A DNA stretch of 64,000 nt from Pseudoselenomonas ruminis (GTDB taxonomy: Bacteria > Bacillota > Negativicutes > Selenomonadales > Selenomonadaceae), in assembly GCF_008271295.1 (NCBI RefSeq), contig NZ_VTOY01000002.1, positions 124,001 through 188,000 on the forward strand, read 5' to 3'. Of this stretch, positions 33,020 to 45,182 are shown piece by piece. The notes below the pieces were generated by a model. That model worked only from the letters and a program-made list of their open reading frames with translations, made no database searches and had not been told where the DNA came from. Numbering within the stretch: the stretch's first letter is position 1; every line of letters begins with the position of its first letter. A program made the translations under genes and the position numbers.

Positions 33020-33670
33020 TTACGGAAAGATAACCTCACAGCGGTTAATCTTCTCACCAAAACCGCTGAACTTGCGTTCATACTCGGTCATGATGTTGTC
33101 GGGACGGTTCTCGGCATGAAGGTCAAACGAAACATCGCGGACCGGCAGTTTTGCCTCCTCGAACTGCTCGAGCGAAAAATCAAACAGCGGACGGTTATCC
33201 GTCTTGAAATGAAGTTCACCCGGCTTTTTCAAAAGGCGGCGGTATTTTTCCAAAAAGCCCACATGCGTCAGGCGGCGTTTGGCATGACGCTTCTTCGGCC
33301 ATGGGTCACAGAAGTTGATATAGAACCGGTCAACTTCATCCTCCGCGAAGATGTTTTCGATATTGTTGATATCAAAAACGAGCAGACGCACATTCGTGAG
33401 TTCCTTTTCCGCAATCTTCTTGGCAGCGGAATAGAGCACGTCCTGCTGGGCTTCGATACCGATGTAGTTGATGCCGGGATTGCGCTCTGCCAGCTGGCTG
33501 ATGAAATCGCCTTTTCCCGTACCGAGTTCTACATGAAGCGGTGCCTGACGGCCGAAGATTTCGGCCCATTTGCCCTTTTTCTCTTCACCAATCTCCTGAT
33601 CGCGGCTGATGACAAACGCATCGAATTCGTGGATGGCTTCATCCACCCAGGGTTTTCTTCTTAAACGCAC
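33020..33670 (-). CDS. trmB: tRNA (guanine-N7)-methyltransferase
   Basis: Methylates G46 in the variable loop of tRNAs with SAM. The 216-residue protein has the SAM motif VELGTGKGDFISQLA, YIGIEAQQDVL, the family signature FCDPWPKKRHAKRRL and the late FKTDNRPLFDFSLEQF. It sits between the AcoR-like regulator (20 bases upstream) and ftsW (12 bases downstream), so all three may be co-transcribed. Confidence 0.97.
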   Translation of the reverse strand: MRLRRKPWVDEAIHEFDAFVISRDQEIGEEKKGKWAEIFGRQAPLHVELGTGKGDFISQLAERNPGINYIGIEAQQDVLYSAAKKIAEKELTNVRLLVFDINNIENIFAEDEVDRFYINFCDPWPKKRHAKRRLTHVGFLEKYRRLLKKPGELHFKTDNRPLFDFSLEQFEEAKLPVRDVSFDLHAENRPDNIMTEYERKFSGFGEKINRCEVIFP

Positions 33671-33690
33671 AATCTTGCTCCTTTATCCTC

Positions 33691-35607
33691 TTATTTCTTC
33701 TCCAGGCCATATTTCTTGAGGTAACGATACAGCGTAACACGGCTGACATTCAGGAGGTTGGCCAGTCGGCTGACATTGCCGCCGGCTGCCTGCCAGGCCT
33801 TAACGAATACCTCTTTATCTTCTTTCCATTTGTTGTCGGGTTTGACATCACCCATCAGGCTGATGTTAGCCGGTCCGATTTCTGCGCCCGGCGTGTTGAA
33901 GAAGGCATACTCCAATACGCTCTGCAGCTGTTTGATATTGCCCGGCCAGTCGTATTCTTCCAGGACTTTTTCCGTCTCTGGCAAAATGCGTTTCGACTCC
34001 ATCTGATGCTGCTCGGCCAGCTCGCCGATGATGTGGCGGGCCAGTGCCGGAATATCCTCGCGGCGGCTCCGCAGTGCCGGCACGCGGACCACGCTGCGGC
34101 TCACGATATCATAGAGCTCACGGGCAAAGAGACCGCGCTCGGTAAGGCGTTTGAGGTCGCTGTCGCAGGCCGCGATAATGCGGACATCAATCGAGCGCTC
34201 GACCGACTCGCCAACACGGCAGGCCTTGCCTTCATCCAAGGCACGCGCCAGCTGCTGGGCGATGGTCTTCGGCATCTTTTCAATCTCATCGAGGAACAGC
34301 GTACCGCCGGAAGCGAGTTCCAAGCGACCCTGATGACTGACTTCCGGGTTCAGCATGACGCCGAAGAGCTCCTGCTCCAAGAGTTCCGGCGTAGCATCGC
34401 CGCAGCGAAGCGTGATGAGCGGGCCAGCGGCGCGCGAACTTGCCTGATGAATGCCATGGGCCATGCGCTGCTTGCCCGTACCGGCCTCACCCTGAATCAA
34501 TACATGGTGATGGTTCTTGGCAACGCGGGCTGCCTTATTGCGGACGCTCTGGAACGTCGTTCCGTCACCGACCATGGAATTGAGGCTGTATTTGGCCGTG
34601 TAGCCAGCAGCATGAGCCACGAGCGTGCGCAAATCCTCAATCGGCATGGAGACGACCACCACGCTCTGGACAGCCTGGTCCTCATCGCGCTCAAGCGGCA
34701 CAACCGTCGTAATATCTTCATACGTCTTGGCCGGCGTAATCCAGGTAACTTCTTTGTTGTAAGACGGCACCCCGCGGAATCCCTTATAGATTGGCGTGTG
34801 CTGATAGTTCATGATGACATCGTTAAGGTTCGACGTATGACGGCCGGCCTCATTCTTCTTGGCGCCGATTCCCTCAAGGCGCGTATGGCCGAGCTGGTTT
34901 GCATAGGCAACCTCGCCGCCCGGCATGACATGATAGACGGCAAACGGCGTAGCGTCGAGGATTGCTTCCTCTGCCTTGATGCGCATCGACTCCGTCAGAT
35001 GCTCCTCCAGTGCCGTTTTCATGGTCAGCAGCAGCGAAATAACCGCATCCTGCGGCATGGCAATCTGCTCCATCGATACCAGCGTGATGATGTAATGGAA
35101 CTCGCCGTTGACCTTTACCGGTGCCGAGCAGGCATCACCAAGCTGGCACTCTTTTACCCACATCTCCGGGCCAAACATCCAGAATGGCGTCTGATGCTCA
35201 TAAGCAATGCAGATGGACGACGTGCCGACCTCTTCTACACCGACGCGGGTTCCTTCGATTTCTCCCGGCGTCATCTGGTAAAACGGCAGCGAATAGCTCT
35301 TGAGTACCGTGCAGTCTGCATCGACGAGCAGCAGACTCAGATTGTACTCCTGGAAGAATTCGCGAATGCCCTCGCTGAGCTTGCTCAGATAATCAATCGC
35401 ATCGCGGTGCTTGTTCTGAAGTTCCAGGAATTCCTCCTTGGACAGTTTGTGCTCCACTTCCATTTTCTCGCGATTGATGGCAAGGCTCTGGCTCTTTTTC
35501 CAGGACTCAGCCACCCATGGATGGACGTTCGGGTCTAATATACCTTCTTCCGTGAATTTCTGATAATAAGCTTCGAGTTTGCTTCTGCTGCGATGTTCTC
35601 TAATCAT
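33691..35607 (-). CDS. AcoR-like AAA+ transcriptional regulator lacking the GAFTGA loop
   Basis: A 638-residue protein laid out like sigma-54 activators: GAF-like sensor (about 60-205), PAS-like region (215-320), AAA+ domain from about 345, and a Fis-type helix-turn-helix at the end (GGNVSRLANLLNVSRVTLYRYLKKYGL). Walker A is GEAGTGK (373-379) and Walker B TLFLDE (436-441). Between ELFG (413-416) and GRLE (427-430) there are only ten residues, VMLNPEVSHQ, where sigma-54 activators carry the GAFTGA contact loop. It therefore probably does not open sigma-54 promoters and may act on sigma-70 ones, as TyrR does. The signal is unknown. A good promoter lies upstream. Confidence 0.87.
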   Translation of the reverse strand: MIREHRSRSKLEAYYQKFTEEGILDPNVHPWVAESWKKSQSLAINREKMEVEHKLSKEEFLELQNKHRDAIDYLSKLSEGIREFFQEYNLSLLLVDADCTVLKSYSLPFYQMTPGEIEGTRVGVEEVGTSSICIAYEHQTPFWMFGPEMWVKECQLGDACSAPVKVNGEFHYIITLVSMEQIAMPQDAVISLLLTMKTALEEHLTESMRIKAEEAILDATPFAVYHVMPGGEVAYANQLGHTRLEGIGAKKNEAGRHTSNLNDVIMNYQHTPIYKGFRGVPSYNKEVTWITPAKTYEDITTVVPLERDEDQAVQSVVVVSMPIEDLRTLVAHAAGYTAKYSLNSMVGDGTTFQSVRNKAARVAKNHHHVLIQGEAGTGKQRMAHGIHQASSRAAGPLITLRCGDATPELLEQELFGVMLNPEVSHQGRLELASGGTLFLDEIEKMPKTIAQQLARALDEGKACRVGESVERSIDVRIIAACDSDLKRLTERGLFARELYDIVSRSVVRVPALRSRREDIPALARHIIGELAEQHQMESKRILPETEKVLEEYDWPGNIKQLQSVLEYAFFNTPGAEIGPANISLMGDVKPDNKWKEDKEVFVKAWQAAGGNVSRLANLLNVSRVTLYRYLKKYGLEKK

Positions 35608-35687
35608 AGCTCAGCCTCCTGTTAATCCTCTATTTCCTTATCCGGTCACTTCCGGACTTTCTTCGTTTCGTAAATATCGTAACTTAC

Positions 35688-35716
35688 ATTTTACCAAGCA
35701 TCACGCTATCATGCAA
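35688..35716 (-). promoter_or_regulatory. Promoter of the AcoR-like regulator gene
   Basis: TTGCAT and TAAAAT on the minus strand, 17 bases apart, about 80 bases upstream of the ATG. Confidence 0.6.
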
Positions 35717-35762
35717 TTCCTTTTGTCCTATTTTCCCGCGAAATCGGCAAAATTGACTAGCA

Positions 35763-35792
35763 AAAAGAAAAAACTTCAAACAATCAATGTTT
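35763..35792 (-). terminator. Weak terminator after the acyltransferase gene
   Basis: TCAAACA and TGTTTGA form a short stem followed by GTTTTTTC on the minus strand, directly after the stop codon. The stem is only 7 bp. Confidence 0.45.
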
Positions 35793-35795
35793 GAC

Positions 35796-36941
35796 TTAAA
35801 TCTTGATAAAGATACGGCGACGATACAGGTATTCTGCCAATCCCCACCAGCAGGCACACCAAAGCACCGTGAACAGAAAAATACTGAAGGGGATTCCCCC
35901 GATTCCCTTCGTCGTCAGCCCCCACAATTGCGGGAAAAGTGCCGCCTCTGGTGATGGCAGCAGCCACAGCAGCGTAAGTGCTGCTCCCGTCAGCATGTAA
36001 AGCAAAATGGGATTCATGCCAAAGACGCGGAACGGATGGAAGAAAAAGGACGCCACCCTTGGCATAAGCGAAAACAGCCCTTGCAATAAGAGCGCCAGCA
36101 GCATAAACGCGCTGCTGGTAAAAAGCACATACGGTGCCGTCCACAGCGGCTTGCTGACGATGTCAAACTGATTCCAAACGACGCCGCCCCCGGCGAGCAC
36201 CAGGCCATAGCTCAGCAGCTGCAGAAAACTTTCGGGCGTGCCCTCTAACAACAGACGGCCAGCCAGCATTCCCAGCAGCATCGACGCCGTGCAGGCAATT
36301 GTCCCATAAAGCCCCTCGGGGTCAAACGCCGCCCCCATATAGCAATGCGCCGCCCCCGGAACGACCTGATCAACAGCCGAACTGATATTGTCCGCCTGCG
36401 CAAACGGCGCATCCGGCGAAAAACAGTGGAATCCCACCGAGGACACCAAAAGCAGGAATAGTGACGCCATCAGCAAATCGATTTTGGTATGCAGGATGCG
36501 CCCCAGCACAATGCCCAGAGCGTAGACCATCGCCAGGCGCTGCAAAACGCCAAACAGCCTTCCCTGCCCCCACAAATCCGACCAAAGCGAAACCGTCACC
36601 GAGCCCGGCAGGAATATATGCTGAAAGAGCATCGGCATGACATTGTACAAAATGCCGAGCAGGAATAAAATCCCCGCCCGCTTCATTACTTTGCCGAGCA
36701 TTTCCGGCCACCATTCCTGCTCATGCTTTTGCAGCCAGATGGCAGCCGCCGCTCCCATGGCAAATACAAATCCCGGGAACGCCATGTCCGCAAACGATAT
36801 TCCCTGCCACTGCGTATGGAGCATCAGGGGAGGTGCCTGCTCAAAATCCGGCACGGCATCTACCATAATCATGCATACAATGGCCAGTCCCCGAAATACA
36901 TCGAGGGATTCCAGCCGCTCTTTCTTCACTTTGATTCGCAT
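35796..36941 (-). CDS. NagX/HGSNAT-like integral membrane acyltransferase (DUF1624/DUF5009 group)
   Basis: A 381-residue membrane protein with about ten hydrophobic segments. The N-terminus RLESLDVFRGLAIVCMIMVD and the following FADMAFPGFVFAMGAA are the hallmark of the heparan-alpha-glucosaminide acetyltransferase-like family, whose bacterial members include NagX. GMNPILLYMLTG near the C-terminus also fits. Such proteins are thought to acylate sugars across the inner membrane; the substrate here is unknown. It begins 9 bases after the stop of the EAL protein gene, so the two are co-transcribed and may both affect the envelope or surface. Confidence 0.82.
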   Translation of the reverse strand: MRIKVKKERLESLDVFRGLAIVCMIMVDAVPDFEQAPPLMLHTQWQGISFADMAFPGFVFAMGAAAAIWLQKHEQEWWPEMLGKVMKRAGILFLLGILYNVMPMLFQHIFLPGSVTVSLWSDLWGQGRLFGVLQRLAMVYALGIVLGRILHTKIDLLMASLFLLLVSSVGFHCFSPDAPFAQADNISSAVDQVVPGAAHCYMGAAFDPEGLYGTIACTASMLLGMLAGRLLLEGTPESFLQLLSYGLVLAGGGVVWNQFDIVSKPLWTAPYVLFTSSAFMLLALLLQGLFSLMPRVASFFFHPFRVFGMNPILLYMLTGAALTLLWLLPSPEAALFPQLWGLTTKGIGGIPFSIFLFTVLWCACWWGLAEYLYRRRIFIKI

Positions 36942-36950
36942 CGAAAATCC

Positions 36951-39900
36951 TCACTTTTTCAATTTCTTTTTGCCAGCTTTGTAGAGTTCTTCCAGCGACT
37001 CCGCCTCCGTACAAAGCGTGATGCTGCACGCAATCCGCAAGGCTTCTGCCTGCTGCATCTGAACCGCATGGAACTGCCGCTGGATGTCCGCCACCCGGTT
37101 CTCAAGTTCGCCAGGTCTCTCAAAGTAACTGAGCACGCCAAACAGTGCCCCTTTTATGCGTGCCACGGAGCACTCTTTTCCGCAGCTGCTGCGCAGCCTG
37201 TCGGCGATCAAGCGCAGATACGCATCCACCTGCTCAGGTTCAGACTCCTTCAGCAGCCGTCCGTAGTCTTCCCCCTGCACCAGAATAAAACCAAATTTAC
37301 GGCCATGATATTGCATCTGTTCCTCATAACCAAAATATACTTCGTAGAAGCCCCTTTCATTCATAAGGCCCGTTACCTTATCCTGCCGTGTATCGCTCAG
37401 GATCTTCCCCATGCGCTGCTGCAAGTTGTCGGCATCCATAAAATATCCCATGAGGCCCACAATCCGGCCGCGGTCATAGAGCGGCCACTTGTTGCAGACA
37501 ATCGGATGCGCAATCCCCTTGATGATGCAATTGCCCGGTGCATCATGGACCACCTGTCCCTTGGCAATGACATCGAGTTCGTCACTTTTATACGGCTGGT
37601 CATCCACATGCCAGTGCATTTCCTCGTCATTTTTCCCCACAATGTCTGCTAACGATTCAATGCCGTAATAATCGAGGAAGGCCTGGCTGACGCCCAGGAA
37701 GCGCCGGTTTTCATCTTTCCAGAAATAGCAGTCTTTCGTCTGCCGCATGAGGTTCCGCCAAAGCATCGCCTGTTGCTGCTGCCGGCGGCTGGCCTGCGAA
37801 AAGTTTTCTTTTACCTCAATATCCTTATTCGCAATCTGCATGATGGTTTCTATCAGGGCCGGGTCATCGAGATTTGCCCGTTTTACGCACAACACTACAA
37901 GATTATCAGAATTATCGTCCTCATGCAACCAATTATATTGACGCCACGAATATGTGCCGTCCTGTTCTTTTACCCGGAAAAAGCCTTCCACGAATCCCAT
38001 CTGGCTTTCGTCCAAGCGCTCATGCACATCCATTTCCGTTACGAAATCCAGATAACGCTGCCGGTCATCCGGATGGAGAACCTCCTCCACCATGTACCGG
38101 CGATAATCCTTGAGTCCATACGAGTTATTCTGCCCCCGGCTGCTGCCCTGCTTGGAAAAGAGCACCGGCTCGGCACAATCCCGTTCAAAATCAATCAGCA
38201 CGATATCCTCATACAGCGTGCTGACTTCGCGCATCACGCGGTCCAACCGCTGCTTGGCCACCGTCTCGGTATCTGCCGACAGATTGATAAGCGTGACCCG
38301 GAACAGGGATTTATGCTCATATTCGGCCACCCGCTCGAATTTCATCATCAGATACTGCCCGCGGTTGGAATAGAACATGACATCTTCCAGTTTATGCTGC
38401 TTCAGCTTGTTGACAAATTCCCTAAGCCAGAAATGAAGCGGCGAAAACGCCGAGTTTATCGTGCGCTCGAGCTGGGAAAGTCCCTGAACCTTTATTTCCT
38501 GCAGCTGCTCAAAAAACGCGCCATTGGCATAGAGAACCCGGAACAGCTTCCCATCGTCCTCAAAAATGGCCGTTGGCTGGTCGGTAATCACATTGATCCG
38601 CCCCGCCTCATCGTAGTAATGCTGCCAATCGAGCGAAGCAATCTTCAAGCCCTTGCTGATGATATTGTCAATGGATTCCTGGAACGGCAGCGGCTTGCCA
38701 AACAGATAGCCCTGTACCTTCTCGCAGCCAATACTGCGCAGGAATTCAAACTGTTCCTCCGTCTCCACGCCCTCGGCCAGCGTCTGGATGCCGATTTTCT
38801 TGGCCATATCAACCGTCGACGTGAGGATTGCCTGCGAACGGTCATTGAACGACGATAAGAACATCATATCGAGTTTTATCTCGTCGAAGTGATAGTCCTT
38901 CAAAACATTAAGCGAGGAATAACCACTGCCAAAATCATCCATCCAAACCTGATACCCGGCATCATGGAATTTCTGAATCTCAGTCTGCATACAAAGGCCA
39001 TTGTCAAAGAGCATACTCTCGGTAATTTCAATATGAATCATATAGCGCGGTATCTGATACTTTGCCACGGCTTCTTCGATTTGCTGGAAAATATTACAGA
39101 GCAGAAAATCCAGCCGCGACAAGTTGAACGATACCGGCACTACTGCCAGTTGTTTATCCATGCGCTCCCGCATCAGGCGGCAGGTCTCGCGCACAATATA
39201 AGTATCGAGTTTATATATCTGGCCGCTGTCCTCCAGAGCACTGATAAACTGGCCCGGATTTAAAAAGCCATAGATAGGATCTATCCAGCGGGCCAGGGCC
39301 TCCATGCTGCAAAGTTCTTTTGACAAGGTGCGCACGACTGGCTGGTAATAGAGTTTTATCCAATGGTATTCGAGGGCTACATCAATATGGCTCGATACAT
39401 ATTCGTAGATTTCCAGCTGCTTATGGATTTCCTTGGAATAATACTGTACCGACGCCGTAATCTTGTTCCGGATGCTGTCACAAGCGATTTTCGCAAAATC
39501 AAGCGCTACAATCGGCTGAACGGACTGGTTATCCTCCCACTCGAATACGCCGGCTTTCATCTCGAGCAGCATTTCATCACTCAGCGCTTTTATCTTTTCC
39601 CTGGCTTTTTCCAAGCGCTCCTCGATGCTATTTTCCTGTGTCAGCACACCAAAGTGGTCATTGTTAAGGCGCGCCACATAATCCTGCGGAAAAATATCCT
39701 GCAGGATTTTACCCACAGCTTTTAAACATTTATCCCCCGCCTCTAACCCATAGCGGACGTTATAGTGTTTAAAATTATGGAGGTTCACAAAAATAAACGC
39801 CACCGACCGCGAAACGGGCGAGTTCAGCATACACTGCAACAGTTTCTGCGATGCTTCAAGGAAACGCCGCAAACTCATAAGACCTGTCACCCGATCGATT

Positions 39901-40301
39901 TCAAAGGTTTGCGCCTTTATCTCGACATCGGCAATAAAGACATAATAAAGAGGCCCTTCTTCAGGGTCATCAATCAAGCGGCCAAAATCCTCGACATAAC
40001 AGACTTCCCCTGTCTTTGACGTAATAAAATACGCCACATGATCAAACCGTTGGTTATGATTTTCCACTTGATAGGCAATATCCTGTTCAACCGCTTCGAG
40101 TTCGTTGCGATTCACCATGCCGCGAAAGCTTCCGCCTACATATTGATAAAACTCCGCAAAAGTAGCACATGCAAAAAGATTCAAAACCTGCTCATTGGCA
40201 TACAAGATTTCTTCCGAATCATCAGCCCGGTAAATAAAAAAGCCGCCTGGCAAAAAATCCGTTTTAGCTGCTAATTTTTTTCCTACTGCCCCGATGTCCA
40301 T
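36951..40301 (-). CDS. Cyclic di-GMP phosphodiesterase with PAS domains and two degenerate GGDEF domains
   Basis: An 1116-residue cytosolic protein. N-terminal PAS (about 15-130), GGDEF-like domain (135-295) with NNDHF (213-217) in place of GGDEF, EAL domain (about 300-560), then two or three PAS-like regions and a last GGDEF-like domain with KGALF (1050-1054). The EAL domain looks active: MEALARW, FNLSRLD, HIEITES, MDDFGSGYSS, IKLD, AEGVETEEQ and VQGYLFGKPLP are all present. So it should hydrolyse c-di-GMP and not make it. The degenerate domains may bind GTP or partners. It is transcribed with the NagX-like gene. Confidence 0.93.
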   Translation of the reverse strand: MDIGAVGKKLAAKTDFLPGGFFIYRADDSEEILYANEQVLNLFACATFAEFYQYVGGSFRGMVNRNELEAVEQDIAYQVENHNQRFDHVAYFITSKTGEVCYVEDFGRLIDDPEEGPLYYVFIADVEIKAQTFEIDRVTGLMSLRRFLEASQKLLQCMLNSPVSRSVAFIFVNLHNFKHYNVRYGLEAGDKCLKAVGKILQDIFPQDYVARLNNDHFGVLTQENSIEERLEKAREKIKALSDEMLLEMKAGVFEWEDNQSVQPIVALDFAKIACDSIRNKITASVQYYSKEIHKQLEIYEYVSSHIDVALEYHWIKLYYQPVVRTLSKELCSMEALARWIDPIYGFLNPGQFISALEDSGQIYKLDTYIVRETCRLMRERMDKQLAVVPVSFNLSRLDFLLCNIFQQIEEAVAKYQIPRYMIHIEITESMLFDNGLCMQTEIQKFHDAGYQVWMDDFGSGYSSLNVLKDYHFDEIKLDMMFLSSFNDRSQAILTSTVDMAKKIGIQTLAEGVETEEQFEFLRSIGCEKVQGYLFGKPLPFQESIDNIISKGLKIASLDWQHYYDEAGRINVITDQPTAIFEDDGKLFRVLYANGAFFEQLQEIKVQGLSQLERTINSAFSPLHFWLREFVNKLKQHKLEDVMFYSNRGQYLMMKFERVAEYEHKSLFRVTLINLSADTETVAKQRLDRVMREVSTLYEDIVLIDFERDCAEPVLFSKQGSSRGQNNSYGLKDYRRYMVEEVLHPDDRQRYLDFVTEMDVHERLDESQMGFVEGFFRVKEQDGTYSWRQYNWLHEDDNSDNLVVLCVKRANLDDPALIETIMQIANKDIEVKENFSQASRRQQQQAMLWRNLMRQTKDCYFWKDENRRFLGVSQAFLDYYGIESLADIVGKNDEEMHWHVDDQPYKSDELDVIAKGQVVHDAPGNCIIKGIAHPIVCNKWPLYDRGRIVGLMGYFMDADNLQQRMGKILSDTRQDKVTGLMNERGFYEVYFGYEEQMQYHGRKFGFILVQGEDYGRLLKESEPEQVDAYLRLIADRLRSSCGKECSVARIKGALFGVLSYFERPGELENRVADIQRQFHAVQMQQAEALRIACSITLCTEAESLEELYKAGKKKLKK

Positions 40302-40418
40302 CGCTATTCACCCTCTATCCTTTCAGGCGGGTTCCGGCATATTGGTATTTATTATCTTCGCGCAAAATAATCGTATTCCTGCTATTTTCGCGCGCAAACC
40401 GAAAATATGACTCACAAT

Positions 40419-40448
40419 TTGTATCACTGCGTCGTGTCATGGTATAAT
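40419..40448 (+). promoter_or_regulatory. Promoter of the small three-helix membrane protein gene
   Basis: TTGTAT and a consensus TATAAT, 18 bases apart, about 35 bases before the ATG, with AAAGGAGC as ribosome site in between. Confidence 0.65.
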
Positions 40449-40483
40449 ATTTTTGTTGATTTTATAGCAAAGGAGCTTCCATT

Positions 40484-40816
40484 ATGGCAAAGCAATATAA
40501 AAAGTTACAGAAAAAAGTCTACCCCAAAGTTGAAGACCCGCGCAAGAAAGAAAAGGAAACATTCGGCAAGGATTATCTGCTGCTGGCCGTCATTTCCTTC
40601 ACGCTCGTGGTCACCCTGTTTGGCTGGCAGCAGTTCGACGCGCTCAACCGTGCGATGTATGTCCTGCTGACCTTCTCGCTTGCCATGACGTATATTTACC
40701 GCCACGCAAAGATTTCCGAAAATGCCCGCATCTATGTGAACCGGGCCAGCCTCTGCTCGATGGGGCTCGCCATCGGCATGTTCTGCCTCTCGCTTTGGCA
40801 TACCTTCGCAAAATAA
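40484..40816 (+). CDS. Small integral membrane protein of unknown function
   Basis: 110 residues: a highly basic N-terminus (about 28 residues, many Lys), then three predicted membrane helices (LLLAVISFTLVVTLFGW, MYVLLTFSLAMTYIY, SMGLAIGMFCLSLW). The basic tail should remain in the cytoplasm. It is convergent with the ATP synthase operon and shares its terminator. No family recognised. Confidence 0.8.
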   Translation: MAKQYKKLQKKVYPKVEDPRKKEKETFGKDYLLLAVISFTLVVTLFGWQQFDALNRAMYVLLTFSLAMTYIYRHAKISENARIYVNRASLCSMGLAIGMFCLSLWHTFAK

Positions 40817-40850
40817 GCTAAAACGTACTAAAAATTTCATTGCAATATAA

Positions 40851-40880
40851 AAATGAGCTATCCGTTTGGATAGCTCATTT
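40851..40880. terminator. Bidirectional terminator between the small membrane protein gene and the atp operon
   Basis: A 13-bp perfect stem AAATGAGCTATCC / GGATAGCTCATTT with a 4-base loop; T-rich on both strands. Confidence 0.88.
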
Positions 40881-40889
40881 CTTGTTTTC

Positions 40890-41324
40890 TTATTCCTGAA
40901 ACTCGGTTTTCGTTGCCCGCAGACGTGCCATTGCACGCTGCATAGCGAGCTGAGCCCGCTCTACATCGATGTTCTTTGCTTCAGGTGCACCCTGATGGAG
41001 AAGGGCCAGACGCTCTTTGGCGCGGGCCATAGCATCCTTGGCGCGATTGATGTCGATGTCAATCGGCTGCTCAGCTGCCGTAGCCAGTACCGTAATCTTA
41101 TCCGGCGTAACTTCCATGAAACCACCAGCGACTGCGATGAGCTGCTCATCGCGGTCAGCGCCAAGCCGCACGCGCATGGCATGCGGCACCAGGCCCGTAA
41201 CCAGCGGAGCATGTTTCGGCAGGATGCCGAGCTCGCCGCCCGTCGAACGGACGATGAGCATGCTGATGTCTGCGGAGTAAACAACTTTATCCGGAGAGAC
41301 AATCTCTAGCTTGATAGTCGCCAT
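40890..41324 (-). CDS. atpC: F1Fo ATP synthase epsilon subunit
   Basis: Central-stalk subunit, 144 residues, with the beta-sandwich start IKLEIVSPDKVVYSADI, the loop LGILPKHAPLVTGL, the strand GGFMEVTPDKITVLA, and a C-terminal helical hairpin (RAKDAMARAKERL, AQLAMQRAMARLRA) that can inhibit ATP hydrolysis. Last gene of the atp operon, 3 bases after atpD. Confidence 0.97.
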   Translation of the reverse strand: MATIKLEIVSPDKVVYSADISMLIVRSTGGELGILPKHAPLVTGLVPHAMRVRLGADRDEQLIAVAGGFMEVTPDKITVLATAAEQPIDIDINRAKDAMARAKERLALLHQGAPEAKNIDVERAQLAMQRAMARLRATKTEFQE

Positions 41325-41327
41325 AGA

Positions 41328-43621
<2,294 letters not shown>

Positions 43622-43640
43622 AAAGAATCACCTCGCTGTC

Positions 43641-45158
43641 TTATGCCATTTTGTATGTGATGGTTTCCTTGAACTCCTCAATAGCCTTCGTGAGGTCAGC
43701 CTCAAGTGCATCATCGAGTTTCTTCTGCTCGATAATCTTGTTGCCGACTTCCGGATGCTGCGTACGCATGAATTTCAGGAAGTCATCCTGGAATTCTACG
43801 ACCTTCTCGACCGGAATATCGGTCAGGAAGCCCTTGACAGCCGTGTAGATGACCATGACCTGTTCCTGAACTAAGAGCGGGCTGTACTGAGCCTGTTTCA
43901 GCGTCTCTACCATGCGGGCACCGCGGTCGAGCTGTGCCTTCGTAGCCTTGTCGAGGTCCGAAGCGAACTGCGAGAAGGCAGCCAGCTCGCGGTACTGGGC
44001 AAGGTCAAGACGCATCGTACCAGCAACCTGCTTCATTGCCTTAATCTGAGCAGAACCACCGACACGGGATACCGACAGACCGACGCTGATAGCCGGACGG
44101 ATACCGGAATAGAACGAGTTCGTCTCCAGCATGATCTGACCATCGGTGATGGAAATAACGTTGGTCGGGATATAAGCCGAAACGTCACCAGCCTGCGTCT
44201 CGATGATTGGCAGAGCCGTAATCGAACCGCCGCCCAGCTCATCGCTGAGTTTTGCTGCACGCTCCAAGAGACGGGAATGTAAGTAGAATACATCGCCCGG
44301 ATATGCCTCACGCCCTGGCGGTCTTCTGAGCAGCAGGGACATAGCACGGTATGCAGCTGCATGCTTCGTAAGGTCATCGTATACGCAGAGGCAGGCCTTG
44401 CCCTGGTACATGAAATGCTCAGCCATAGCAACACCAGCATACGGAGCCAGATACTGAAGCGGAGCACTGTCAGCAGCCGTAGCAGCCACGACAATCGTGT
44501 ACTTCATAGCGCCAGCCTCTTCGAGTGTCTTGACGACACGGGCAACCGTCGATGCCTTCTGTCCGATAGCGACATAGACGCAGATACAATCCTGGTCCTT
44601 CTGGTTCAGAATCGTATCAACGGCGATAGCCGTTTTACCAATACCACGGTCACCGATGATGAGCTCGCGCTGGCCACGGCCGATTGGTACGAGGGCATCG
44701 ATAGCCTTCAGACCAGTCTGCAGCGGCTCATGGACCGATTTACGGTCAGCGATGCCCGGTGCGTGATATTCAACCGGACGCATCGTCTCAGCTTTGATTT
44801 CGCCCTTGCCATCGATTGGACGGCCGATAGCATCGACAACGCGGCCAATCATAGCTTCGCCTGCCGGTACCTGCATGATGCGGCCCGTGCGTTTTACCTG
44901 CGAGCCCTCTTTGATTTTCGTCTCACCGCCTAAGATAACGGCACCGACGTTGTCCTGCTCAAGGTTCAGGACCAGACCATAAATATCATTGCCGAAATCG
45001 AGCAGCTCGCCAGCCATTGCCTTTTCGAGGCCATGGATATGCGCGATACCGTCACCGATTTCGATAACCGTTCCAACATCATCGACGTTAAGGTCTACGT
45101 TGTAGTTCTTAATCTGGTCTTTGATGATGGCTGTTATTTCTTCCGGATTCATTTTCAT
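43641..45158 (-). CDS. atpA: F1Fo ATP synthase alpha subunit
   Basis: Non-catalytic nucleotide-binding head subunit, 505 residues. [15 protein letters not shown] is the P-loop; [29 protein letters not shown] and the [14 protein letters not shown] signature follow. Between atpH and atpG. Confidence 0.99.
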   Translation of the reverse strand: MKMNPEEITAIIKDQIKNYNVDLNVDDVGTVIEIGDGIAHIHGLEKAMAGELLDFGNDIYGLVLNLEQDNVGAVILGGETKIKEGSQVKRTGRIMQVPAGEAMIGRVVDAIGRPIDGKGEIKAETMRPVEYHAPGIADRKSVHEPLQTGLKAIDALVPIGRGQRELIIGDRGIGKTAIAVDTILNQKDQDCICVYVAIGQKASTVARVVKTLEEAGAMKYTIVVAATAADSAPLQYLAPYAGVAMAEHFMYQGKACLCVYDDLTKHAAAYRAMSLLLRRPPGREAYPGDVFYLHSRLLERAAKLSDELGGGSITALPIIETQAGDVSAYIPTNVISITDGQIMLETNSFYSGIRPAISVGLSVSRVGGSAQIKAMKQVAGTMRLDLAQYRELAAFSQFASDLDKATKAQLDRGARMVETLKQAQYSPLLVQEQVMVIYTAVKGFLTDIPVEKVVEFQDDFLKFMRTQHPEVGNKIIEQKKLDDALEADLTKAIEEFKETITYKMA

Positions 45159-45182
45159 AACTTCGCTGTCACCCCAGTTTCA

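Noticed and set aside
33691-35607. Calling the regulator a standard sigma-54 activator
   Set aside because: The GAFTGA contact loop is absent, so only the general architecture supports that label.
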